Shown: positions 7,761-16,926 of the stretch, in pieces
Layout: the number at the start of each line of letters is the position of its first letter
Numbering within the stretch: position 1 is the stretch's first letter
NCBI GenBank assembly: GCA_002817055.1
Contig: MUCU01000068.1
Span: forward strand, 1 to 41,388
Length of the DNA: 41,388 bases
Origin: SAR202 cluster bacterium Io17-Chloro-G7
Lineage (GTDB): Bacteria > Chloroflexota > Dehalococcoidia > UBA3495
Direction: 5' to 3'
The notes under the pieces: model-generated
The model's input: the letters and a program-made list of their open reading frames with translations, nothing else
What the model was told of the DNA's origin: nothing
Databases searched by the model: none
Position numbers and translations under genes: made by a program

Positions 7761-8500
7761 ATGAAGATGTAAGAACTTTTCTCAGCAGGTTCACCGTAGA
7801 GGAATTGGTGGCGCACGGCGCGCTCCAGACGTCCCCTCGATGGGGATACCTGCTACGTGCAGCGAGCGTTACTCCTCTAGTCGACCTCATGAAAAAGGAA
7901 AGCGTATCGAAATTGGAGGCTATAGACCGGGACTGGTTCCTTACTTCTGAATACGAGTTTCGCAATCCACAGTCGACTGAATTCTCGAGTGGTGACGCCA
8001 GGCAACTTTCCAACCCAGGAAACGTTTTTTGGCTTCAAAATAGGCACCTCAACCCCTACTTCATGAAGACCGATGCCGCCGACGTAGGTGAAGCAGATGG
8101 TGAAACCTCGGAGGTAGTCGCCGACGCCGAGGCGATCACTTTCGGACTGGAAAGAGACCTTCAGTCGGCCCTCTGCACCCACATAAATCAGTTGGAGCCC
8201 GGTTTGCGCATCGTGGATGGTGGTAGCGAGCGCACCGTTGAATCAGGTCGAATCGATATTACCGCCGAAGACGTGGATGGCCATATTGTGGTAATTGAGT
8301 TGAAAGCTGGTACCGCTCCGCCCGAGTCCATGACACAAGTGCTGGCCTACATGGGTGCTGTTGGGCAAGAAGAGCAAAAACCAGTTAGAGGCATCCTAGT
8401 CGCCAAAGACTTCCACCGACGGGTGGTTTTCGCCGCGCAAGCGGTAGCCAATGTGCAACTAAAGAAGTACACTTTCCAGTTTCAATTTGCAGACCCATAA
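7757..8500 (+). CDS. NucS/EndoMS-type nuclease-domain protein
   Basis: 247 residues. The C-terminal half (about 128-245) matches the NucS/DUF91 nuclease domain: FGLERDLQSAL, GGSERTVESGRIDITAEDVDG, HIVVIELKAG, QVLAYMG and a closing VQLKKYTFQFQF. The PD-(D/E)xK-type residues are visible as Asp167, Glu181 and Lys183, with Gln194 after them. The N-terminal ~125 residues do not resemble the NucS DNA-binding domain that I know and are unassigned. NucS enzymes cut branched or mismatched DNA. Here the activity and target are unknown. Translational overlap with the HicB-like gene argues for joint function. Confidence 0.78.
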   Translation: MNEDVRTFLSRFTVEELVAHGALQTSPRWGYLLRAASVTPLVDLMKKESVSKLEAIDRDWFLTSEYEFRNPQSTEFSSGDARQLSNPGNVFWLQNRHLNPYFMKTDAADVGEADGETSEVVADAEAITFGLERDLQSALCTHINQLEPGLRIVDGGSERTVESGRIDITAEDVDGHIVVIELKAGTAPPESMTQVLAYMGAVGQEEQKPVRGILVAKDFHRRVVFAAQAVANVQLKKYTFQFQFADP

Positions 8501-8592
8501 CGTAGGACGAGAGTTGCTCCCGGTCCTCATCTGCCGCAGTTTTCGAGTTGTTCGATCCGAAGCAGTGACCGTCTTACCCACATCCTGTACCG

Positions 8593-8868
8593 TTAGTCCC
8601 TCTTCTCCACCAGACGCCCATCCGCGTACTTGTGCAGCACACTGGCCATCAACGTCTGATAAGGAAGACCTTCCTCCAGCGCCCGCTTCTTGATGGCATT
8701 CAAGTCCCTGCCAGACATGCGGATGTTCACCCGCTTATCCTTCTTGAAGGTACCTTGGGCGTATTGGCGGTAACGGTTACGTTCCCCCTCCATGTCCGCT
8801 ACGGGCTTCCACTCGTCCCGTTCGAACGATACCGCTAAATCTTCCTCTTCTCGGTCCATTCTAACCAT
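8593..8868 (-). CDS. BrnA/CopG-type antitoxin
   Basis: 91 residues. The C-terminal half carries a ribbon-helix-helix signature typical of COG5304/BrnA antitoxins: KRVNIRMSGRDLNAIKKRALEEGLPYQTLMASVLHKYADG. The N-terminal acidic segment would bind the toxin. It lies 4 nt downstream of the toxin gene on the same strand. Such antitoxins neutralise the RelE-like RNase and usually repress the operon. It converges on the HicB/NucS-type pair across a 92-bp gap. Confidence 0.82.
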   Translation of the reverse strand: MVRMDREEEDLAVSFERDEWKPVADMEGERNRYRQYAQGTFKKDKRVNIRMSGRDLNAIKKRALEEGLPYQTLMASVLHKYADGRLVEKRD

Positions 8869-8872
8869 GTTC

Positions 8873-9148
8873 TCACTCGACGCGTAGGTAAGTTGCAGTG
8901 GCTTTCCGACTTGGAATGACCGTTTTCAGAAAAACCTCGGTCTCGCTCTCAACAAAGGGAACGAGGTAGGCGTAGCCATTAATATTGACGACGAATATTC
9001 TTTGACCGGGATAGCGTTCTTGATTTGGATGCTCCAGGATATCCAGCAAATCTCCTCTTTCGATATGAAACACTGTCTCTACAAAGGATACGCCTCGTTC
9101 CCGCCTGAGACTCTCATTCTTATCGTTATTCTGGGAAAAGTACTTCAC
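8873..9148 (-). CDS. BrnT-like RelE-fold toxin
   Basis: 91-residue predicted ribosome-dependent or free RNase toxin. The pattern is N-terminal helix with NNDKNESLRRERGVSF, strand segments QRIFVVNINGYAYLVPFVE, and C-terminal VFLKTVIPSRKATATYL. The SRKAT tail is characteristic of toxins paired with COG5304 antitoxins. GTG start at 9148: an in-frame TAA shortly upstream excludes a longer form, and the SD is weak. The toxin-first order matches brnTA. Confidence 0.8.
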   Translation of the reverse strand: MKYFSQNNDKNESLRRERGVSFVETVFHIERGDLLDILEHPNQERYPGQRIFVVNINGYAYLVPFVESETEVFLKTVIPSRKATATYLRVE

Positions 9149-9332
9149 GGCCCAAGTTTAGAACAACGTGTGCCATTTGGCAACACATTTGAGGCCGAGA
9201 CAGCATTCTTTGTTCCTCCCGGTGGCAACAAAGAGAGACAGTGGCGACACCTTAATTTAAAGGATTTCACTCTCTCCCAGTGGCGCTGGCACTGAATTTA
9301 TTGGACAATAACCCATGCTGGAAATCAATTTC

Positions 9333-9362
9333 ACCCGCCTGATCATGCCAACTTAGGCGGGT
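9333..9362 (+). promoter_or_regulatory. Leader hairpin before the DUF255 gene
   Basis: ACCCGCCT (9333-9340) and AGGCGGGT (9355-9362) form a perfect 8-bp stem with a 14-nt loop. It ends 6 nt before the AGGAG Shine-Dalgarno at 9369. It could modulate translation or terminate readthrough; there is no T tract. The rest of the 9149-9378 gap holds no gene. Confidence 0.4.
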
Positions 9363-9378
9363 TCACATAGGAGACCCA

Positions 9379-11424
9379 ATGCCAAACCGCTTGATCAACG
9401 AAACGAGCCCCTATCTGCTGCAACACGCCAACAACCCGGTCGACTGGTATCCGTGGGGAGAAGAAGCTTTGGCCCGTGCAAAGGCCGAGGACAAGCCAAT
9501 ACTCCTCAGTATCGGCTACTCCGCTTGCCATTGGTGCCACGTCATGGAGCGGGAGTCCTTCGAGAACGAGACTATCGCCTCCCTGATGAACGAGCGCTTC
9601 GTGAATATCAAGGTCGACCGGGAGGAACGCCCCGACTTGGACGCAGTCTACATGGAAGCGGTGCAGATGATGACCGGCAGCGGAGGCTGGCCCATGACCG
9701 TCTTTCTTACGCCCGATGGCAAGCCTTTCTACGGCGGAACCTACTTTCCGCCGGTGGACTACTCTAATCTTCCCGGCTTCCCCCGATTGGTCACAGCAAT
9801 TTCCGATGCCTACCGCGACCAACGCGGGGAAATAGAGAAGACCACCCAGCAAATAGCCGCACAAATGGGCCAGACGGCCCAGCTAACCAAGAGCGACTCC
9901 GTCTTGACCGTGGATATCCTGCACACCGCATACAACGCCCTTGCCACCAGCTTCGATTATCAAAACGGTGGCGTAGGGATGGCCCCCAAGTTTCCTCAAC
10001 CGATGGCCCTAGAGCTTCTGCTCCGATACTACAATCACGGATTCAGCGAGCGAGCGCTGGAGATGGTCAACCTTACTCTGGTGAACATGGCTCAAGGGGG
10101 CATTTACGACCAAATTGGCGGTGGGTTTCATCGCTATTCCACTGATGCCTATTGGCTTGTTCCCCACTTCGAGAAAATGCTCTACGACAATGCTTTGCTG
10201 GCTAGGTTGTACCTTCACACCTACTTGGTAACCGGCGAGCCCATGTACCGTCGAATCACCGAAGAAACACTTGACTACATTTTGCGGGAAATGACCGACC
10301 CACAGGGCGGCTTTTACTCGGCCCAAGACGCCGACAGTGAGGGGGAAGAGGGTAAGTTTTTTGTGTGGACACCAGAGGAAATTCAGGAAGTCCTGGGCGA
10401 AAAAGAAGGTAACCTAATCGGCGGCTACTTCGGGCTCACCCAAGCTGGCAATTTTGAAGGGAAGACCATCCTCAACGTTCCTCAGGAGGCAGGTTCCTTT
10501 GCCGAAGAGTTGGGACTGGATCTGGACCAACTGGAAGCGGACATCAAACGCGCCAAGGTCTCTCTCCGGGAGGTCAGAGAGGGCAGGATTCATCCCCTCT
10601 TGGACGACAAGGTGTTGTCGTCTTGGAACGGCCTGATGCTGCGGGCTTTCGCCGAGGCGGCAGCGGCGTTAAATAACGAAAAATACCTGGCGGCGGCGAT
10701 AGCCAATGCCGAGTTCTTGGTAGACACAATGATACCCCAAGGACGCTTGCTTCGGACCTACCGAGGCGGCCAAGCCAAGCTGTTGGGTTACCTGGAAGAC
10801 TACTCATTCGTGGCCGACGGCTTGCTGGCCCTTTACGAGGCTACTTTCCAACAACGTTGGTTGGATGAAGCCATCTCCCTCGCTGACGCCATGGTGGAGT
10901 TGTTCTGGGACGAAGAGACTGGAGCGTTTTACGATACCGGCTCGGACCACGAATCTCTGGTGGTGCGGCCCCGGGACGTTTTCGACAACGCCCAGCCCTG
11001 CGGTGGGTCGGTGGCCACCGAGTTACTGCTCCGTTTGGCCGTTATTACCGGCAATCAGGAGTACGCACTTAAAGGGGTATCGCCCTTGCGGGCATTGCGG
11101 GATTTAATGGGGAAAGCTCCGGCAGGCACCGGCCACTGGTTGGCGGCCTTGGATTTCCACGTGTCCAGCCCCAAAGAAATCGTGATCATCGGCCCCAAGC
11201 AGGACCTCGCGACCCAACGCCTACTGGAAACGGTCTATGGTCGTTTCTTGCCGAATAAAGTGGTGGTGGGCGCCGAAGGCCCGGTGGAAGAACTCACCCA
11301 AATGCCCCTCCTCCAAGACCGTGGCATGGTCGATGGCAAGCCTGCCGCATACGTGTGCCAAAATTACGTGTGCCAGTTGCCCGTAACCGAGCCTGTGGCT
11401 CTAGCCCAGCAACTCGGCGAGTAG
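9379..11424 (+). CDS. DUF255 thioredoxin-domain protein (YyaL/Spata20 family)
   Basis: 681 residues. The N-terminal thioredoxin-like domain begins [21 protein letters not shown] and carries CHWC ([15 protein letters not shown]), then [24 protein letters not shown] long (alpha/alpha)6-type region follows, resembling N-acylglucosamine 2-epimerase-like proteins: [56 protein letters not shown]. Length and order are those of the family. The biochemical role is not established; the CxxC suggests redox activity. Start: AGGAG with about 5 nt spacing to ATG. Confidence 0.92.
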   Translation: MPNRLINETSPYLLQHANNPVDWYPWGEEALARAKAEDKPILLSIGYSACHWCHVMERESFENETIASLMNERFVNIKVDREERPDLDAVYMEAVQMMTGSGGWPMTVFLTPDGKPFYGGTYFPPVDYSNLPGFPRLVTAISDAYRDQRGEIEKTTQQIAAQMGQTAQLTKSDSVLTVDILHTAYNALATSFDYQNGGVGMAPKFPQPMALELLLRYYNHGFSERALEMVNLTLVNMAQGGIYDQIGGGFHRYSTDAYWLVPHFEKMLYDNALLARLYLHTYLVTGEPMYRRITEETLDYILREMTDPQGGFYSAQDADSEGEEGKFFVWTPEEIQEVLGEKEGNLIGGYFGLTQAGNFEGKTILNVPQEAGSFAEELGLDLDQLEADIKRAKVSLREVREGRIHPLLDDKVLSSWNGLMLRAFAEAAAALNNEKYLAAAIANAEFLVDTMIPQGRLLRTYRGGQAKLLGYLEDYSFVADGLLALYEATFQQRWLDEAISLADAMVELFWDEETGAFYDTGSDHESLVVRPRDVFDNAQPCGGSVATELLLRLAVITGNQEYALKGVSPLRALRDLMGKAPAGTGHWLAALDFHVSSPKEIVIIGPKQDLATQRLLETVYGRFLPNKVVVGAEGPVEELTQMPLLQDRGMVDGKPAAYVCQNYVCQLPVTEPVALAQQLGE

Positions 11425-12165
11425 CGGCATTACTGCGTGTATTGGGTTGGCATTTACGTCAACAGTTCCAGGACTACCGCACCGGTTATTGGGCATGTAT
11501 AATAAGCCGATTCACACCGAGACGGCCATTTCGCGATCTATCCGGTCTTTGCATCTCCCGCCGAGTGAACCGGGTCCCATATCAGGGCTTATCAAAACGG
11601 GTAATGGCAACAACTTGAAGTTGCTTCACTCTCAAGCGCATCGAGAAAATTCGCCAAGATTCACTAGCAGTAAAGAGCTTCCTTCCTTCGCAGCTTTGGC
11701 GCTCCCTTGGAGTTGCTCCCAAGGGATGCGGCTATCGCCGGTCCCGTGTCACGCTCTTTCTTGTGCGCCATTTGTATTGCCGCTGGCGGGTCGATTAGTT
11801 AATCCGAGAAATTGTGTTCCGGAGGATGCTTCTCATCAAGGTCCTTCGATTACAGCCAACATTCTTTGCCAATCAAATCACTGATTATCCTGAAGTCTAT
11901 ATTGGCTTACAGAATTTCTGAGTGCTTAGTCAAATATTATCCTTCCGCTGGCAGCCTTTGCCCACACGATTTAATTCATCTAGCTTGTATGAAGTTCCAG
12001 CAACGGGAGAGTTCACCGTCCGGCTTTGACGAAGGACTAGTCAAGGCCAATTTAGCTAACTTATAATCGCTATTAATTCACACGGTCCCGACGGTAGTTC
12101 GGTATTTCTTGGCAACACGTAGCCGCCCGTGAAAATTATTTGTTTTGTTTGTTAAGGAGAGGCAT
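11425..12165. other. 740-bp region without a recognisable gene, upstream of icd
   Basis: No convincing gene was found on either strand. Short open frames (for example 11447-11884 and 11812-12066 on the plus strand) lack SD sequences, family motifs and normal codon pattern. A hairpin with CCCTTGG/CCAAGGG arms lies at 11704-11725. The second half (about 11860-12070) looks more AT-rich than the neighbours. I compared it by eye with tmRNA, RNase P and SRP RNA signatures and saw none. It may be eroded insertion DNA, an unrecognised RNA, or a long leader for icd. Confidence 0.5.
12062..12067 (+). promoter_or_regulatory. -10 hexamer for icd
   Basis: A perfect TATAAT lies about 100 nt before the icd start, with no strong -35. 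It is the best promoter candidate for the isocitrate dehydrogenase gene. Confidence 0.4.
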
Positions 12166-14394
12166 ATGCCAGAAGCGTCCCAGATTATTTATACCAAAAT
12201 CGATGAGGCTCCGGCCCTGGCCACACACTCGTTGTTGCCGATTCTCCGGGCCTTTACAAAGGGGTCCGGCATTGAATTGGAGGCCTGGGATATCTCGTTA
12301 ACCGGTCGCATTATCGCCAATTTTCCAGACAATCTGACAGATGAGCAAAAAATCCCTGATTATCTGACCATGTGCAGTAAGCTGTGCGAGAGCCGGGCGG
12401 CGAACATTATCAAGCTGCCCAATATTAGTGCTTCTATTCCCCAGTTAAAAGGCGCAATCAAGGAATTGCAGGACAAGGGATATAACATTCCCGACTACCC
12501 GGATGACCCTGCAAACGACCAACAACGCGAACTGTTTGAGCGCTTTTCCAGGGTGTTGGGTAGCGCAGTCAACCCAGTCCTACGGGAAGGGAATTCCGAT
12601 CGCCGGTCGGCTATTTCGGTCAAGGAGCACGGCAAACGCAATCCCCATCGGATGATGCAGGACTGGCCGGAAGTGTCCAAATCCCGCGTTGCCCACATGA
12701 CCAGCGGAGATTTCTATGGAAGCGAACAGGCCATGACAGCCGCAGAATCGGGAACGGCTGTCATCGTTTTTATGACCCGGGACGGGCGTGAGACCATACT
12801 CAAATCCGGTATCCCTTTGTTAGCCGATGAAATCATCGATTGCTCCGTGATGAATGTGAGGGAGCTGCGCGAATTTTACGCTGAGGAAATGCAAAAGGCT
12901 AAGGCTGATGGCGTGTTGCTATCTTTGCATGTTAAGTCAACCATGATGCGCGTTTCCGATCCGATTATTTTTGGCCATTGTGTGTCGGTTTACTACGAGG
13001 ACGTGTTGACCAAACACTCGGCTGAATTGGGTGAGCTTGCAGTGAACCCCGACAATGGAATAGCTGAGCTCTATACCAAGATTCAATCCCTGACTGAGGA
13101 AAAACGAGCAGAAATCGAGGCAGATATCCAAGCGGTCTACAGCGTCCGGCCAGAGTTGATGATGGTGAACTCCAGTCGGGGTATCACCAATTTGCATGTG
13201 CCAAGCGATGTGATTATTGATGCCACCATGCCGGTGATGGTCCGCGATGGCGGCCGAACGTGGGGTCCCGATAACGAGTTGCACGATACGGTGGCGATGA
13301 TCCCTGATCGCTCTTATGCGACTTTATATCAAGCGATTATCGAAGATTGCCAGGCGCACGGGGCGTTTGATCCAGCTACCATCGGCAGTGTCGCCAATGT
13401 TGGGCTGATGGCCCAACGGGCCGAAGAGTATGGGTCTCACGACAAGACATTTAGGTCTCCCGGAGACGGGACGATTCGGGTCGTGGACGCATCGGGCGCA
13501 ACTCTGATGGAACAGAGAGTAGAAGAAGGCGATATCTTCAGGATGTGCCAGACCAAGGACGAGCCGATCCAGGACTGGGTCAAGCTTGGGGTCAATCGAG
13601 CTAGAATCACCGGCACACCCTCCATCTTTTGGTTGGACCCGAACCGGGCCCACGACTCCGAGTTGATTAAAAAGGTGGACAAATATCTGCCTAGCCACGA
13701 CACGACGGGGCTGGACATTCGCACCATGTCTCCTATCGATGCGATGGCATTCACGATGGCGCGCAGCCGTGCTGGCCAGGACACGATATCCGTGACTGGC
13801 AACGTGCTGCGGGATTATTTAACTGACCTCTTTCCCATCCTGGAATTGGGCACCAGCGCCAAGATGCTTTCTGTGGTCCCTCTGCTCAAAGGCGGTGGGA
13901 TGTTTGAGACAGGCGCTGGCGGGTCGGCCCCCAGGCATGTACAGCAGTTCCTAGAGGAAGGCCATTTGCGGTGGGATTCCCTGGGTGAATTCTGTGCCCT
14001 GGTCGCTTCCTTTGAGCATTTGGGCGAGGTGTTTAATAACGCCAGCGCGAAGCTCTTAGCCGAGACACTAGACCAAGCGGTAGGGCAGCATTTGGAGCAC
14101 AATCGAGCGCCATCGCGTCGGGTGAACGAACTGGACACCCGAGGCAGTCATTTCTACTTGGCTCTATATTGGGCGGAAGCGTTGGCTAAGCAGACTCAAG
14201 ATTCAGAGTTACAAGCTCGCTTTACCGAGGTGGCCAAGCAGCTCGCCGCCAACGAAGACAAGATTGTTCAGGAGCTGATTGACGCTCAAGGACAGCCGGT
14301 GGATATCGGTGGTTATTACCTTCCTAATGATGAAATGGCCGCCAAAGCCATGCGCCCCAGCGCCACTCTCAACGCAATCATGGACTCTATCTAG
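12166..14394 (+). CDS. icd: NADP-dependent isocitrate dehydrogenase, monomeric type
   Basis: Oxidative decarboxylation of isocitrate to 2-oxoglutarate in the TCA cycle, yielding NADPH. At 742 residues it is the size of the monomeric (IDH-II) family, about 740 residues and unrelated in length to the 410-residue dimeric type. Family blocks include [99 protein letters not shown] and [21 protein letters not shown] 12166 is chosen because AAGGAG lies 7 nt upstream; the in-frame TTG at 12145 would read through that SD. Third positions look richer in A/T than neighbouring genes, which may hint at transfer. Confidence 0.95.
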   Translation: MPEASQIIYTKIDEAPALATHSLLPILRAFTKGSGIELEAWDISLTGRIIANFPDNLTDEQKIPDYLTMCSKLCESRAANIIKLPNISASIPQLKGAIKELQDKGYNIPDYPDDPANDQQRELFERFSRVLGSAVNPVLREGNSDRRSAISVKEHGKRNPHRMMQDWPEVSKSRVAHMTSGDFYGSEQAMTAAESGTAVIVFMTRDGRETILKSGIPLLADEIIDCSVMNVRELREFYAEEMQKAKADGVLLSLHVKSTMMRVSDPIIFGHCVSVYYEDVLTKHSAELGELAVNPDNGIAELYTKIQSLTEEKRAEIEADIQAVYSVRPELMMVNSSRGITNLHVPSDVIIDATMPVMVRDGGRTWGPDNELHDTVAMIPDRSYATLYQAIIEDCQAHGAFDPATIGSVANVGLMAQRAEEYGSHDKTFRSPGDGTIRVVDASGATLMEQRVEEGDIFRMCQTKDEPIQDWVKLGVNRARITGTPSIFWLDPNRAHDSELIKKVDKYLPSHDTTGLDIRTMSPIDAMAFTMARSRAGQDTISVTGNVLRDYLTDLFPILELGTSAKMLSVVPLLKGGGMFETGAGGSAPRHVQQFLEEGHLRWDSLGEFCALVASFEHLGEVFNNASAKLLAETLDQAVGQHLEHNRAPSRRVNELDTRGSHFYLALYWAEALAKQTQDSELQARFTEVAKQLAANEDKIVQELIDAQGQPVDIGGYYLPNDEMAAKAMRPSATLNAIMDSI

Positions 14395-14501
14395 TAGAAA
14401 GCCGGTTGGCAAGTACTTGATGGATCGGGCTACTGACCTCCAGGTCGTATCCCGTTGGGAAGAATCCGTACACGTTTAGAGGCGGACATCAATCACAAAA
14501 C

Positions 14502-15017
14502 ATGACCATTGTCAATGCTGAAGGTAAGCTGTCTGAGGGTATGCGTGATTGGTCGTTAGCCGAGTTTGACAGTAAATTGGTTCAAGGGTTCTCCGACTCA
14601 GTTACTAGACCGCTTATAGCTACAGGGTATTCTGAACTTGTCAGAGCAATAGCCGATCATGGGCTGACGGTTCAGCAATGGCTTGACGGCAGTTTCTGTA
14701 TAGCCAAAGCAGACCCTGGCGACTTGGACTTGGTGACCATCCTGGATAAGGACACAGTCGACTCACTGCCACCCCGAAATCATATTTCCCTGGTAGAATT
14801 GTTTGACGAGCCTGTTACAAAAACAAAATACCAGTGCGACTCTTATGTGGCCATAAGAGTACCTGAGAGCCATCCCGGTTAAGACGTGTGGCAGGCAAGT
14901 CAGGAATATTGGTTAAGGTGGATTGGTCACGATCGCTCAGGACGCCCAAAAGGAATAGTGAGCGTGTCTGCTGGCAGAAACCATCTATACCGCCCAGGTG
15001 GGGCCGCGGATGGCTGA
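14502..15017 (+). pseudogene. DUF6932/nucleotidyltransferase-like gene with a premature TAA
   Basis: The first 126 codons contain LSEGMRDWSLAEFDSKL and WLDGSFCIAKADPGDLDLV. The latter resembles the G-S and DxD region of DUF6932-type, nucleotidyltransferase-like proteins found near toxin-antitoxin genes. A TAA at 14880 ends the frame after ...ESHPG. The same frame then continues for 44 codons with family-like sequence, DVWQASQEYWLRWIGHDRSG then RPKGIV, to TGA at 15015. One base change (TAT/TAC to TAA) would explain it. The restored gene would overlap the following small ORF by 8 bp, as expected for a coupled pair. Read error or stop readthrough cannot be excluded. No good SD is seen before ATG 14502. 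Confidence 0.65.
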
Positions 15018-15171
15018 TGAATCGATAAACATTAACCCTCTCCAAGAGGAATTCGCTGAGCTCGATGGTCTGATAGTAAGCCATCGTAAACTAGTCAGCA
15101 ACGACCCGGACTCGTTTGCGTATTCGTTGGCGCTTAAATCATTGGAGTCAAGAAGAGAAAGTCTGTTATAA
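15010..15171 (+). CDS. Small ORF downstream of the broken DUF6932-like gene
   Basis: 53 codons: starts MADESININ and contains LQEEFAELDGLIVSHRKLV, then NDPDSFAYSLALKSLESRR, stop at 15169. Heptad-like spacing suggests a helical or coiled-coil segment. The DPDSFAYxLALxSLE string looks like the N-terminal part of longer proteins that I associate with DUF6932-like genes, so it may be truncated. Its start overlaps the ancestral end of the upstream gene. Function unknown. Confidence 0.5.
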   Translation: MADESININPLQEEFAELDGLIVSHRKLVSNDPDSFAYSLALKSLESRRESLL

Positions 15172-15219
15172 GAATCGATAGATGCGCGGAGCGGAAAGAA
15201 TGTGCGAAAAAGGAGAAGT

Positions 15220-16161
15220 ATGCGCAGCAAAGTTACGGTAGTCGGCGCAGGCAACGTTGGCGCCACCACCGCCCTTAGAATCAGTCAACTCGGATATACC
15301 GATGTCGTTTTGGTTGATGTGATTGAAGACCTGCCCCAAGGCAAAAGTCTGGACATGCTGGAAGCCGGTCCCGTCTTGGGCACCGACGCCAACATCACCG
15401 GCAGCAATGGCTACGAGGAATCCTCCGATTCGGACGTTGTGGTAATTACGGCCGGCATAGCCCGACGCCCTGGTATGAGCCGCGATGACCTGCTTCTAAC
15501 CAACATGAAAATTACTTCTTCAGTCACCGAGCAGGTAGTCAAATACTCGCCCAATTGCATCATCATAGCTGTGACTAATCCCCTGGACGCCATGGTCCAG
15601 AACGTCTACGAGAGCAGCGGCTTCCCTCGCAACCGAGTGTTCGGCATGGCGGGAATTCTGGACACTGCCCGCTTCCGTACTTTTATAGCCCAGGAACTGG
15701 ATGTGTCCGTTGAGGACGTGCAGGCATTGGTCTTGGGAGGCCACGGCGACGACATGGTGCCCTTGGTCCGTTACACCAGCGTGGGCGGCATACCCCTAAC
15801 CGAGCTAATGGCCGAAGAGAAGGTGGAACAACTGGTCCGCCGAACCAGGCAAGGTGGCGGGGAAATCGTAGCCCTGCTAAAAGAGGGCAGCGCCTACTAC
15901 GCTCCGTCTGCCGCCATTACCCAAATGGTGGAAGCGGTTTTGTTGGACAAGAAACGAATCTTGCCTTGTTGCGCCTACCTGGAAGGCGAGTTCGGCATCA
16001 ACGGCCTTTGCGTGGGTGTGCCGGTGAAGCTGGGAGCAGGCGGCATGGAAAAGATAATAGATATAAATTTGACCGAAGACGAACGCTTGGCCTTAGGTCA
16101 CTCTGCGGCCAGCGTTCAAGAGCTTGTGGATATTATGCGCAAGGCCAAAGCTGAGGGTTAG
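15220..16161 (+). CDS. mdh: Malate dehydrogenase (LDH-like type)
   Basis: 313-residue NAD-dependent oxidation of malate to oxaloacetate. The N-terminal Rossmann motif [12 protein letters not shown] and acidic residue VLVDV (NAD preference) are followed by the substrate-loop arginines [12 protein letters not shown], the TNPLDAMV strand, and the catalytic His in [11 protein letters not shown]. These fit the homotetrameric LDH-like MDH group. ATG 15220 has AAGGAG just upstream; the in-frame GTG at 15202 would place that SD inside the protein and is rejected. With icd upstream and sdh nearby it supplies TCA-cycle steps. Confidence 0.95.
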   Translation: MRSKVTVVGAGNVGATTALRISQLGYTDVVLVDVIEDLPQGKSLDMLEAGPVLGTDANITGSNGYEESSDSDVVVITAGIARRPGMSRDDLLLTNMKITSSVTEQVVKYSPNCIIIAVTNPLDAMVQNVYESSGFPRNRVFGMAGILDTARFRTFIAQELDVSVEDVQALVLGGHGDDMVPLVRYTSVGGIPLTELMAEEKVEQLVRRTRQGGGEIVALLKEGSAYYAPSAAITQMVEAVLLDKKRILPCCAYLEGEFGINGLCVGVPVKLGAGGMEKIIDINLTEDERLALGHSAASVQELVDIMRKAKAEG

Positions 16162-16183
16162 CTAAAAGCGCTCTGGCACCCAC

Positions 16184-16735
16184 ATGTCCATCTTCCATCA
16201 GACATTGATTCAGCCGGGGAACCGCGAAGGTCCATCATTATTCGGCAAGTTAGCAACGCCCGAGATTGCCGGCAAAAGGAGGCACACCATAACCACGCCT
16301 CGGGCATCTTCTGATAGCTGCGTGATGTGCGACTTGCCGGTTTTCCAACGCGGGGGTAACGACCCCCGGCAGATTGCCGACTTGGATGTTTCCACGGCTG
16401 TTCTGGCTTCGAGGGAGCAGTTTTACCGGGGATACACCCTCTTAGTGCTCAATCAGCACGCTGTAGAGCTGTTCGATTTGGACGAAGAAATCCGGCGGCA
16501 ATTCGTCGAAGACGCAAATCGTATGGCCGAGGCTTTAAACAAGACTTTTCAGCCACTGAAAATGAATTTGTGCCTGCTCGGGAACACTCTGCGCCACATC
16601 CACTGGCATTTAATTCCGAGGAGAGGAACCGACCCGGACCCCAAGTGGCCGGTTTGGAAGTTCCCATTTCCAGACGTGAGGTTGTCCGACGGCGAGTTTC
16701 AAAAAATGGCCGACGATATCCGGGCGAATTTGTGA
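16184..16735 (+). CDS. HIT-family hydrolase/transferase
   Basis: The C-terminal half has the histidine triad LRHIHWHLIPRR (HxHxH) and the upstream LVLNQHAVELFDLDEE and LNLCLLGN-like segments of HIT proteins, which act on nucleotide phosphoester or phosphoramide bonds. CVMC near the N-terminal side matches the zinc CxxC found in many members. The first ~35 residues from ATG 16184 look non-homologous and lack an SD. A perfect AGGAGG sits 6 nt before an ATA codon at 16289, so translation may begin there (see separate entry). Substrate unknown. Confidence 0.82.
   Translation: MSIFHQTLIQPGNREGPSLFGKLATPEIAGKRRHTITTPRASSDSCVMCDLPVFQRGGNDPRQIADLDVSTAVLASREQFYRGYTLLVLNQHAVELFDLDEEIRRQFVEDANRMAEALNKTFQPLKMNLCLLGNTLRHIHWHLIPRRGTDPDPKWPVWKFPFPDVRLSDGEFQKMADDIRANL
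16276..16291 (+). promoter_or_regulatory. Strong SD before an ATA codon in the HIT gene
   Basis: AAAGGAGG (through 16282) is followed by CACACC and ATA (16289-16291), in frame with the HIT domain about 15 residues before CVMC. Position and spacing are ideal for initiation. ATA is a rare but known start; alternatively it is a mutated ATG. Confidence 0.45.
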
Positions 16736-16838
16736 CACTCGCTTGACCTCATGGCCGCCTCTAGAACCCAGCCCCGGCAAAGCTCAGCGGCGTTTTCGCG
16801 ACCAACAACCTCCGAATATCAATTGGCAATGCTGGGCG

Positions 16839-16866
16839 TTGTGCCCGGCAGTCGGTGGATTACAAT
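16839..16866 (+). promoter_or_regulatory. Sigma70-type promoter for the aminotransferase gene
   Basis: TTGTGC (16839-16844), 16-bp spacer, TACAAT (16861-16866). The predicted transcript begins about 55 nt before ATG 16927. Confidence 0.5.
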
Positions 16867-16926
16867 ATCGAAAGAGTCCCTGGGCTGGGTAAGTCCATGG
16901 GGAAACAGCAATTATGGGAGCATCGT

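Noticed and set aside
11665..11772. Minus-strand mini-ORF starting MAHKKERD, at first sight like ribosomal protein L27
   Set aside because: Only the first five residues match; it stops after 35 codons, lacks any later L27 motif and has no operon context.
11447..11884. 145-codon plus-strand frame downstream of the DUF255 gene
   Set aside because: Odd composition (Ser/Pro/Leu-rich), no SD, no family pattern; more likely non-coding.
12145..12165. TTG start for icd at 12145
   Set aside because: The clear AAGGAG lies inside this extension and serves ATG 12166.
16855..16926. N-terminal extension of the aminotransferase from 16855
   Set aside because: It overlaps the promoter -10 and has no SD; ATG 16927 has GGGAG at good spacing and begins where homologues do.
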